Positions 1 through 5,946 of a stretch of DNA of 7,455 nucleotides are shown here, piece by piece. Every line of letters begins with the position of its first letter. The stretch's first letter is position 1. The notes below the pieces were generated by a model. That model had not been told where the DNA came from and ran no database searches. It saw nothing but the letters and a program-made list of their open reading frames with translations. Origin of the DNA: Oscillospiraceae bacterium (GTDB lineage Bacteria; Bacillota; Clostridia; Christensenellales; Aristaeellaceae); assembly GCA_031282605.1 (NCBI GenBank), contig JAITDK010000082.1, forward strand, positions 1-7,455. The letters are read 5' to 3'. The position numbers were made by a program, and so were the translations under genes.

Positions 1-2
1 TC

Positions 3-131
3 GGGCCGCTGCTGTACGCATTGACCAAGGGGATTACCGGACGAAGCTCGTTCGCGATACTGTCGATTATGCTTCTGTTCGCAGCGGCGCTGGCGATTAT
101 GACGGCCAGCCGCAGGTATATGAAAGAGTAG
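3..131 (+). CDS. C-terminal end of a membrane protein, probably an MFS-type transporter (partial)
   Basis: An open frame runs from the window edge to a TAG stop at 129-131, giving 42 residues. It begins GPLLYALTKGITGRSS, continues with one hydrophobic helix (roughly residues 15-36, rich in I, L, M, F and A), and ends in a short basic tail SRRYMKE. A Gly-Pro near the start of a helix, then a short loop with Gly-Arg-Ser, a last membrane helix and a basic cytoplasmic tail resembles the C-terminus of major facilitator transporters, especially the UMF1/Atg22-like group. That family assignment is recall from a short fragment and is tentative. A hairpin terminator candidate follows at 204-238, so the gene probably ends its own transcription unit before parE. 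The substrate cannot be inferred. Confidence 0.6.
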   Translation, partial: GPLLYALTKGITGRSSFAILSIMLLFAAALAIMTASRRYMKE

Positions 132-203
132 AGGGGGTTCTCTCGGCCATACGGAAGTAATCCAGTAGTAAACTAACCTTACATAAACCAGAATGACTCC
201 GCA

Positions 204-238
204 AGACCGCGCCTAGCGTCGAATCGAAGGCGCGGTTT
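204..238 (+). terminator. Probable rho-independent terminator of the upstream membrane-protein gene
   Basis: A perfect 8-bp GC-rich stem pairs ACCGCGCC (206-213) with GGCGCGGT (229-236). A G-U and an A-U pair (205/237 and 204/238) extend it to 10 bp. The 15-nt loop can form a small inner TCG/CGA stem (219-221 with 225-227). The U-tract is short (TTTCCTATT), so termination may be only moderate. Its place between the upstream stop codon and the parE promoter supports a terminator role. The rest of 132-290 shows no gene. Confidence 0.6.
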
Positions 239-290
239 CCTATTGCCACTCTATAGGGCCGATTGCAATATCAATTGCCCCAGTCGCGTC

Positions 291-319
291 TTGCGCTCGC
301 ACGCATACTTTGTTATTAT
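291..319 (+). promoter_or_regulatory. Predicted sigma-70/sigma-A type promoter for parE-parC
   Basis: A -35 box TTGCGC at 291-296 (consensus TTGACA, 4 of 6) is followed by a 17-nt spacer and a -10 box TATTAT at 314-319 (consensus TATAAT, 5 of 6). The bases TGT at 311-313 supply the extended -10 TGN element directly upstream. Transcription would start near 326-327, leaving a leader of about 20 nt that contains the parE ribosome binding site. Spacing and position are good; it is inferred from motif only. Confidence 0.6.
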
Positions 320-336
320 GGGGCTTATAGTAATTC

Positions 337-341
337 GGAGG
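337..341 (+). promoter_or_regulatory. Ribosome binding site that fixes the parE start
   Basis: GGAGG lies 5 nt before the ATG at 347, which is why this start is chosen over the in-frame ATG at 263. The 263 start would precede the predicted promoter and would add 28 residues without resemblance to ParE or GyrB. Another ATG at 342-344 abuts the GGAGG and is followed at once by TAA (345-347), a start-stop pair overlapping the true start codon by one base. Confidence 0.8.
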
Positions 342-346
342 ATGTA

Positions 347-2329
347 ATGTCAGTAAAGAAGTACGACGCGAGCGACATCCAAGTGCTGGAAGGCCTGGAA
401 GCGGTGCGGGTTCGCCCCGGAATGTATATCGGTTCAACCGGACCGCGAGGACTGCATCACCTATTATGGGAAATAGTAGATAACGCGGTCGACGAGGCCG
501 TGAACAACTATGCCGACGCGATGACCGTGACACTGCACGGCGACGGCAGCGCATCCGTGACCGACAACGGGCGCGGCTTGCCCGTCGACCCTCACCCTCA
601 GCTGGGCGTATCGGGCGTTGAGGTGATATTTACCAAACTGCACGCCGGCGGCAAGTTCAACCATGATCAATATCAATACTCGGGCGGGCTGCATGGGGTG
701 GGCGCGTCGGTCGTTAACGCGCTGTCGCTATGGCTGACAGTCGAGATAGAACGCGACGGCGGTAGGTTCAGCATGCGCTTTGAAAGCAGGTACAACCCCA
801 CGCTGCAGAAAACCGAGGCTGGCAAGCCTGTCGAACCGTTGAAGCGCGTCGGCCCGTCGCGCTCTCATGGCACCAAGGTGCGCTTCATGCCTGACAGCGC
901 CGTGTTTGAGGACAGCCGTTTTTCGGCCGAGACCGTGAGACGCCGCCTGCGCGACCTGGCGTATCTAAACCAAGGGCTGAGTATAACGTTCATCGACGAG
1001 AACGCGGCCGATCCCGCCGAACGCAAGCAGGTATACCTGTATGAAGGCGGAATCGCCGACCTCGTGCGCGATCTGAACAAGGATAAAACGCCGCTGCACC
1101 CCGCGCCTATATTGTTTGAGGGCACGCGCGACGGCATCCGCGTGCGCGCCGCGATTCAGTACACGGACGATTTCACCGAGAATCTGTTCTCATATGTGAA
1201 CAATATCCCTACCGGCGAGGGAGGGACGCACGAGGCCGGATTTCGCGCGGGATACACGAAGGCGTTCAACGAGTACGCGCGCCGCTCCGGCTGCATAAGG
1301 GATAAGGACCCCAACCTCTCCGGCGAGGATACGCGCGAGGGTATGACCGCGTGTCTGTCCGTCTATGTGCCCAACCCGCAGTTTGAAGGGCAAACCAAGT
1401 CCCGGCTGGGCAACACGGACGTGCGCCCGCCCGTCGAGGCGATGATAGCCGAAAAACTAGGCGCGTTCCTGGAAGATCTCAAGAACGCCGAGGTCGCGCA
1501 GACCCTCGTAGAGAAGGCTGTGCGCGCCTCGAAGGTTCGCGAGGCGGCGCGCAAAGCCCGCGATCTCGCGCGGCAGAAGAACCAGCTTGAGGCCGCTCCG
1601 CTGGTGGGCAAGCTGGCCAGCTGTACCGGTCGCAAGGCCGAGGAGAACGAGCTGTTCATCGTAGAGGGCGATTCGGCGGGCGGATCGGCGAAACAGGGAC
1701 GCGACCGGCGGTTCCAGGCCATACTGCCGCTGAGGGGCAAGCCGCTCAATGTCGAGCGCAAGCAGCTGGACAAGGTGCTGGGCAACGAGGAATTCCGCAC
1801 GATAATCACCGCCCTAGGCGCGGGAGTCGGCGAGGATTTCGAGACCCCGCAGCTAAAGTATAACCGTGTGATAATCCTATCGGACGCGGATCAAGACGGC
1901 GCGCACATCCGCGCGATACTGCTGACATTCTTCTTTCGGTATATGCGCCCGATGGTCGCGCAGGGGCATGTCTATATCGGACTGCCGCCGCTGTACCGCG
2001 TCCAGCGCGGCAGCACGACCAAGTACGCGTATGACGACGCCGAGCTGCGCAGGATAACCAGAACAGTCGGGCGCGACTACACCGTGCAGCGGTATAAGGG
2101 ATTGGGGGAGATGGATCCCGAACAGCTGTGGGAGACGACGATGAACCCGGCGAACCGTAAGCTGCTGCAGGTCACGCTGGACGACGCCGCCGACGCCGAA
2201 CGGATGGTCAGCCTGTTGATGGGCGAGCGGGTAGATCCGCGGCGTGAATTCATCATCCGGCACGCGAACTTCAACAAGCGGGATACGTTCCAAGAGTTCG
2301 ACGACAAGCGGAAAGCGGCGGAGGTATAA
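347..2329 (+). CDS. parE: DNA topoisomerase IV subunit B (ATPase/TOPRIM subunit, ParE type)
   Basis: This 660-residue protein is the ATP-driven subunit of a type IIA topoisomerase; with ParC it would decatenate and relax DNA during chromosome segregation. Domain order is the family standard. The GHKL ATPase spans about 1-215, with catalytic-base Glu42 and Asn46 in EIVDNAVDEA, DNGRG at 73-77 and the glycine-rich GGLHGVGASVVNAL at 113-126. The transducer spans about 216-395, with NNIPTGEGGTH and the ATP-sensing QTK loop at 349-351. The TOPRIM domain has EGDSAGG at 440-446 and the metal-binding DADQD at 513-517. The C-terminal block includes QRYKGLGEMDPEQLWETTM. Length matches Gram-positive ParE (about 650). 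Sequences such as VEVIFTKLHAGGKF, SGGLHGVGASVVNALS and GAGVGEDF favour ParE over GyrB, though some parts (PRREFI) are GyrB-like, so a second GyrB is the main alternative. No recF or dnaA is adjacent, unlike a typical gyrB locus. It is first in an operon with parC. Confidence 0.96.
   Translation: MSVKKYDASDIQVLEGLEAVRVRPGMYIGSTGPRGLHHLLWEIVDNAVDEAVNNYADAMTVTLHGDGSASVTDNGRGLPVDPHPQLGVSGVEVIFTKLHAGGKFNHDQYQYSGGLHGVGASVVNALSLWLTVEIERDGGRFSMRFESRYNPTLQKTEAGKPVEPLKRVGPSRSHGTKVRFMPDSAVFEDSRFSAETVRRRLRDLAYLNQGLSITFIDENAADPAERKQVYLYEGGIADLVRDLNKDKTPLHPAPILFEGTRDGIRVRAAIQYTDDFTENLFSYVNNIPTGEGGTHEAGFRAGYTKAFNEYARRSGCIRDKDPNLSGEDTREGMTACLSVYVPNPQFEGQTKSRLGNTDVRPPVEAMIAEKLGAFLEDLKNAEVAQTLVEKAVRASKVREAARKARDLARQKNQLEAAPLVGKLASCTGRKAEENELFIVEGDSAGGSAKQGRDRRFQAILPLRGKPLNVERKQLDKVLGNEEFRTIITALGAGVGEDFETPQLKYNRVIILSDADQDGAHIRAILLTFFFRYMRPMVAQGHVYIGLPPLYRVQRGSTTKYAYDDAELRRITRTVGRDYTVQRYKGLGEMDPEQLWETTMNPANRKLLQVTLDDAADAERMVSLLMGERVDPRREFIIRHANFNKRDTFQEFDDKRKAAEV
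2320..2324 (+). promoter_or_regulatory. Ribosome binding site of parC inside the end of parE
   Basis: GGAGG overlaps the last codons of parE and sits 9 nt upstream of the ATG at 2334. It supports that start over the in-frame ATG at 2244, which lies inside parE and would add 30 residues without family resemblance. The 4-nt gap between the parE stop and parC start is consistent with translational coupling, which would help equalise the two subunits. Confidence 0.75.
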
Positions 2330-2333
2330 CTAT

Positions 2334-4820
2334 ATGGCGAAAACAGCCAACAATGGCAGCAATGGCAGCAATCGCATCAGCTCGCCGCCGGAGCCCTCCG
2401 CCGATCAGATACGTCCCGCCGGATTGGAGGACGTGCTTGTCGACGCAATGATGCCTTACGCTGAACACGTCATACTAGAGCGCGCGCTGCCCCGCGTCGA
2501 GGACGGGCTGAAACCCGTTCAGCGCCGCATCCTCTTCACGATGTCGGAATTGGGCACGACGCCAGACAAGCCGCACCGCAAAAGCGTACGCATAGTCGGC
2601 GATTGCCTGGGTAAGTTCCACCCGCACGGCGATTCGTCCGTGTACGACGCTATGGTGCGTATGGCGCAGCCGTACTCGATGCGCGCGCCGCTGGTCGACG
2701 GTCATGGCAATTTCGGCTCGATCGACAACGACTCCGCCGCCGCGATGCGGTATACCGAAGCGCGCATGACCCCGCTCGCCATGGAGATGCTTCGCGACCT
2801 GGACAAGGACACGGTTCCCCAGCGGCTTAACTTTGACGACACGTTGAAGGAGCCGGAGGTGCTGCCCAGCCGCTACCCGAATCTGCTGGTCAACGGGTCT
2901 TCTGGCATCGCGGTCGGCCTGGCCACGAACATCCCGCCGCACAATCTGGATGAATCCATCAAAGCGGTCGTCGCGCGCATCGACAAGCCAGCCTGCACGC
3001 TGGACGACATACTGCGCGTGATGCCCGGACCCGACTTCCCGACAGGGGGGCAGCTGCTTAAGACGCCAGAGTTACGCGCCGCCTATGAGACCGGGCGTGG
3101 CAAGCTCCCATTGCGCGCGAGGGCGCACATCGAGGACGCAGCCGCCGGACGCAAGCAGATCGTCGTCACCGAGATGCCGTATCAGATCGCGAAGGCGGGA
3201 TTGCTGGAACGCATACTCAAGACGAGCGAGGAAAAGCGCGCCCTCTTCGCCGGCATCCACGATATCCGCGACGAGTCCGACCGCGACGGCCTGCGCGCCG
3301 TAATCGAACTGAAGCGCGAGGTCGATCCGAACCGGATGCTGGCGCTGCTGTATAAGTACACGGATATGCAGATCACGTTCGGCGTGAACATATTCGTGAT
3401 CGCGGACGGTAAACCGCGTCAGATGGGTTTGCTATCCATCATCGACGAGTACGTCAATCATCAAAAGCGCGTCGTCACGCGCCGCACGCGCCACGATCTG
3501 GAGAAAGCGCAGGCTCGCGCCCACATCCTCGAAGGCTTGATACGCGCGGTGGACGCGCTGGACGAGATCATCGCGCTGATCCGCAGATCCAAGGACGCCC
3601 GGGAGGCCAAGGCCAGGCTGATCGAGCGCTTCCAATTCACCGACGTTCAGGCGCAAGCGATATTGGATTTGCGGCTGCAGCGGCTGACAGGGCTTGAAAT
3701 ACTCGCGCTGAAGAACGAGCGTGACGCGCTACTTAAGCAAATCGGGAGGTTCGAGCGAATACTGGCTGACGAGCGGCTGCTGCTGCGCGTTATCAAGGAT
3801 GAACTGCAGGAAATAGCTAAGCGTTTCGACAGTCCGCGCCGCACAGAGATAATCGCGCCGCCGGACGAATCCACCGTCATCGAGTTGGCTGAACAAACCG
3901 CGCCGGAGCCGATCCGAGTTACGTTGACGCGCGGAGGACTGCTGCGCAAGCAGTTCGGCCACGCCGACAAGAAGCAGGATAAGCCGATCGACAAGGCGGC
4001 TGAACTGCCCTGCGCAAGGTTGGATACGATGGACGACGCCGTATTGCTGCTGTTTACCGATCAGGGGAACGCGTATCGATTGCCGTCGGCGTCAGTGCCC
4101 GAAGTGCGTACGGCGAGGGATAAAGGAGGCGCTCTGCCCGCGTTACTAGCGGGTTTTGGCGATCAAGAGAGAGTAATCCGCGCGTTGGCGGTGCGGCCAG
4201 GCGAATGGAATAAGTCGCCGGAACTGGTATTCGTCACGCGGGACGGGTTGGCGCGCAGATGCGCGGCGAACGAGTTCGACGTGAATAGGCAGCGCTTTGC
4301 CGCGATGAAACTACGTGACGGCGATAGTGTAATTGACGTGCTGACGTTTGTTGAGGGGCAGCGCCTGATGACCGTAACGGAACAGGGTATGGCTGTAGTG
4401 ATCGATCCGGCGACGATTGAACCCACGACGCGAGTCTCAGGAGGGGTGAAAGGTATGCGGTTGGATGTGAGCGATCGCGTGCTGGCGGCGATGACGCTGA
4501 CCCCGGACGAGGGCGAACTGATAATCGCGACGGACACGGGCTGCGGGAAGCGCATGCTTATGGCGGATTTCGATCCGCAGAACCGGGGCGGCAAGGGCGT
4601 GCGATGCGTCACGTGGGCGAAGAACGGCGCGTCCGGTACGCGGCTGGCGGGCGCGCTGCACGTGACGACGCCGTACGACGTGTGCTTCATATACAAGGAC
4701 GGTTCGGTGCGCCGTTTCAGCAGCGAGGCTTTCCGTTTGGCCGGACGCGCGGATAAGCCGTACGTGATTGACTTAGTGGCGGGGAACAATCCAGTGGCGG
4801 CAATAACGGTCGGGGAGTGA
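2334..4820 (+). CDS. parC: DNA topoisomerase IV subunit A (ParC type, GyrA-like features)
   Basis: This 828-residue breakage-reunion subunit would pair with the ParE just upstream. A low-complexity tail of about 25 residues (NNGSNGSN) precedes the winged-helix core. DGLKPVQRRILF starts near residue 57. The catalytic Arg139-Tyr140 lie in AAAMRYTEARM; Tyr140 would form the covalent 5'-phosphotyrosyl bond with DNA. The quinolone-contact loop HPHGDSSVYD has Ser101 and Asp105, the residues of susceptible enzymes. The tower, coiled-coil and gate region runs to about 505 and includes QAQAILDLRLQRLTGLE (439-455). A full-length C-terminal pinwheel of about six GyrA-like repeats covers roughly 525-825. 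The first repeat lacks the GyrA box, with QDKPIDK (548-554) near the expected place, while QNRGGKG occurs at 749-755. The N-terminal half reads closer to GyrA and parts of the C-terminal domain closer to ParC, so a divergent second GyrA remains possible. Lack of the blade-1 box favours topoisomerase IV activity over supercoiling (inference). Confidence 0.96.
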   Translation: MAKTANNGSNGSNRISSPPEPSADQIRPAGLEDVLVDAMMPYAEHVILERALPRVEDGLKPVQRRILFTMSELGTTPDKPHRKSVRIVGDCLGKFHPHGDSSVYDAMVRMAQPYSMRAPLVDGHGNFGSIDNDSAAAMRYTEARMTPLAMEMLRDLDKDTVPQRLNFDDTLKEPEVLPSRYPNLLVNGSSGIAVGLATNIPPHNLDESIKAVVARIDKPACTLDDILRVMPGPDFPTGGQLLKTPELRAAYETGRGKLPLRARAHIEDAAAGRKQIVVTEMPYQIAKAGLLERILKTSEEKRALFAGIHDIRDESDRDGLRAVIELKREVDPNRMLALLYKYTDMQITFGVNIFVIADGKPRQMGLLSIIDEYVNHQKRVVTRRTRHDLEKAQARAHILEGLIRAVDALDEIIALIRRSKDAREAKARLIERFQFTDVQAQAILDLRLQRLTGLEILALKNERDALLKQIGRFERILADERLLLRVIKDELQEIAKRFDSPRRTEIIAPPDESTVIELAEQTAPEPIRVTLTRGGLLRKQFGHADKKQDKPIDKAAELPCARLDTMDDAVLLLFTDQGNAYRLPSASVPEVRTARDKGGALPALLAGFGDQERVIRALAVRPGEWNKSPELVFVTRDGLARRCAANEFDVNRQRFAAMKLRDGDSVIDVLTFVEGQRLMTVTEQGMAVVIDPATIEPTTRVSGGVKGMRLDVSDRVLAAMTLTPDEGELIIATDTGCGKRMLMADFDPQNRGGKGVRCVTWAKNGASGTRLAGALHVTTPYDVCFIYKDGSVRRFSSEAFRLAGRADKPYVIDLVAGNNPVAAITVGE
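2352..2372 (+). repeat. 9-nt tandem repeat encoding Asn-Gly-Ser in the ParC N-terminal tail
   Basis: The unit AATGGCAGC occurs twice in direct succession (2352-2360 and 2361-2369), followed by AAT of a third partial copy. It encodes NGSNGSN in the flexible tail ahead of the conserved core. Being in frame and a multiple of three, it could vary in copy number without disrupting the gene. Confidence 0.7.
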
Positions 4821-4825
4821 GCGCC

Positions 4826-4863
4826 GAAGCCCCCTCTGCCACCGCGGCGGCAGAGGGGGCTTC
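4826..4863. terminator. 38-nt near-perfect palindrome, probable bidirectional terminator
   Basis: GAAGCCCCCTCTGCC (4826-4840) pairs perfectly with GGCAGAGGGGGCTTC (4849-4863), a 15-bp stem beginning 5 nt after the parC stop. The central 8 nt, ACCGCGGC, contain the palindrome CCGCGG, so the whole element is an inverted repeat of 19 positions per arm with one A/C mismatch. Neither strand has a clear U-tract next to the stem. It lies between convergent genes, where a shared terminator is expected. Confidence 0.65.
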
Positions 4864-4869
4864 CCATCT

Positions 4870-4919
4870 TCGAGCGTCTTTTCGCCGCTCGAGTCGGATT
4901 TCCGTCAGCGGAATCCCGA
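4870..4919. terminator. Two further hairpins in the convergent intergenic gap
   Basis: The first hairpin pairs TCGAGCG (4870-4876) with CGCTCGA (4886-4892) around a 9-nt loop. The second pairs GGATT plus CCG (4896-4900 and 4902-4904, one bulged T) with CGGAATCC (4909-4916) around a TCAG loop; 4894-4895 can also pair with 4918-4919. For the minus-strand thioredoxin-like gene, which stops at 4935, these are the first structures downstream of its stop codon. They may act in termination or as 3'-end stabilisers. No strong U-tract adjoins either one. Confidence 0.4.
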
Positions 4920-4934
4920 TTCGTCAACGGGTAA

Positions 4935-5759
4935 TCATGGGAATGCGAACCCCAGCCCTTCGCCCGCTTCCAGCCGATTGATCAGCGTTTCTTCTATCGC
5001 CTCCGCACCCGATATATACCCGTTCGACAGGAAGATGATCGGCACTGTTTGATGCTCGGGAGGTACCTGGTATGCGTCGAAGAACGCGTATATCCGCTCG
5101 CCGTTATTGCCGGATCGCGTGTTGATACGCACCAAGTCCAGCGGTACGGGCTGTCCGTCAATCATAACGGTCTGCGGAAGGGCGTCCATGAACGGCTTGA
5201 TAGAGTTGCATTCTTCGCATGTAGTGCGGTAGAAGTACACGGCGGCGGCGTGATCCGCGCTGACGGAGTAACGCTCGAACAGCGGCTTATCCTTGTCGCG
5301 AGACGGCCAATACACATACTGGTTGACGAAGATATCCTCGCCCGCGGTCAAATACGCCTCGCGCGCGTTATTGCGAATGCTCTCCAAGCCTTGATATACC
5401 TTGCTGTTTACGATCATCAGCGGAAACTCGAGATTCTCGCGCGACAGCCCTATCTCATCCGTCACCCTGACGAACTCTTCGCGCCCCGTTGATTGGAACA
5501 CGTTGGCCATGTATAACGTATACGGATATATGTCGCGCACGCCGTCCAGCGCCTCGCCCAGTATCTCCAGGAATTCCTCCGTGCCGTCGCAGCTGCCGCA
5601 CGCGGTATCGTGGAAAAACCGCAGCTGTATCTTATCCGGCAACGGAGCCGATTCAGGCGCCGCCTCCTGCGCGAGAACCGCGCCAGCCGCTATAAAGACC
5701 AGCAGCAATAATGAAAATGAAAGAATACTGGTTCGCGCTTTGTAATTACGATTCAACAC
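4935..5759 (-). CDS. Exported protein with two thioredoxin-like modules, each with a CXXC motif
   Basis: This gene encodes 274 residues from a GTG start. A signal peptide or anchor is clear: basic start (NRNYKAR), hydrophobic stretch at about 10-30, and a plausible cleavage site AVLA|QE, so the protein probably acts outside the membrane. Module one begins IQLRFFHDTACGSC, with Cys54 and Cys57, and has the expected cis-proline in FPLMIVN at Pro113. Module two begins AAVYFYRTTCEEC, with Cys181 and Cys184, and has its cis-proline in TVPIIFLSNG at Pro240. The strand-CXXC-helix then Pro-strand layout is the thioredoxin fold, so disulfide exchange on exported proteins is likely; substrate and partners are unknown. 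No CcdA-type electron donor is visible. The start is uncertain. GTG at 5759 has AGAGGGG at 5772-5778, 12 nt away, a long spacing; TTG at 5756 is also possible. An in-frame ATG at 5858 lacks a good ribosome binding site and would place 42 residues before the hydrophobic stretch. Confidence 0.88.
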   Translation of the reverse strand: MLNRNYKARTSILSFSLLLLVFIAAGAVLAQEAAPESAPLPDKIQLRFFHDTACGSCDGTEEFLEILGEALDGVRDIYPYTLYMANVFQSTGREEFVRVTDEIGLSRENLEFPLMIVNSKVYQGLESIRNNAREAYLTAGEDIFVNQYVYWPSRDKDKPLFERYSVSADHAAAVYFYRTTCEECNSIKPFMDALPQTVMIDGQPVPLDLVRINTRSGNNGERIYAFFDAYQVPPEHQTVPIIFLSNGYISGAEAIEETLINRLEAGEGLGFAFP

Positions 5760-5885
5760 CGCGATCCACAACCCCTCTATAAACAGAATCAACGTCGAAC
5801 AGCCGGGAATCTTTGCGCCGCAGGGATATAGCGATCCCTCCCGGCGGCGCTTCGACATCCGTCCGCGCTATCAGAAATCAAACGA

Positions 5886-5891
5886 ATTATA
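5886..5891 (-). promoter_or_regulatory. Possible -10 box for the thioredoxin-like gene
   Basis: A perfect TATAAT reads on the minus strand from 5891 to 5886, in the gap after the GH95 stop. The -35 region 17 nt upstream is GC-rich and does not match TTGACA, so the assignment rests on the -10 alone. Transcription would begin near 5879. That leaves a leader of about 20 nt for the ATG at 5858, or about 120 nt for the GTG at 5759. The flanking sequence 5885-5910 also forms an imperfect hairpin (CGGCGGA with TCCGCGCCG, 2-nt bulge). Confidence 0.3.
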
Positions 5892-5946
5892 CGGCGGAAC
5901 CATTCCTCCGCGCCGCAAATAGTTTCTGCGCCAGGTCTTACGCCTA

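Noticed and set aside
263..346. Upstream in-frame ATG as parE start
   Set aside because: It lies before the predicted promoter, lacks a ribosome binding site, and adds 28 residues unlike any ParE or GyrB; GGAGG sits correctly before the ATG at 347.
1363..1809. 148-codon minus-strand frame opposite parE TOPRIM region
   Set aside because: Antisense shadow of a highly conserved domain; the Ser/Arg-rich composition is typical of antisense reading of GC-rich genes.
2244..2333. In-frame ATG inside parE as parC start
   Set aside because: It would overlap parE by 86 bases and add a Ser/Arg/Thr-rich tail; the ATG at 2334 has a proper GGAGG.
4163..4927. 254-codon open frame on the minus strand, antisense to the end of parC and across the palindrome
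   Set aside because: It lies opposite a conserved coding region, is Ser/Arg/Thr-rich with no recognisable domain, and runs through the terminator hairpins. It is explained by lack of stops opposite GC-rich codons.
5049..5492. 147-codon plus-strand frame opposite the thioredoxin-like gene
   Set aside because: The minus strand has a signal peptide, two CXXC motifs and cis-prolines in one frame; the plus-strand frame has none of these and no good ribosome binding site.
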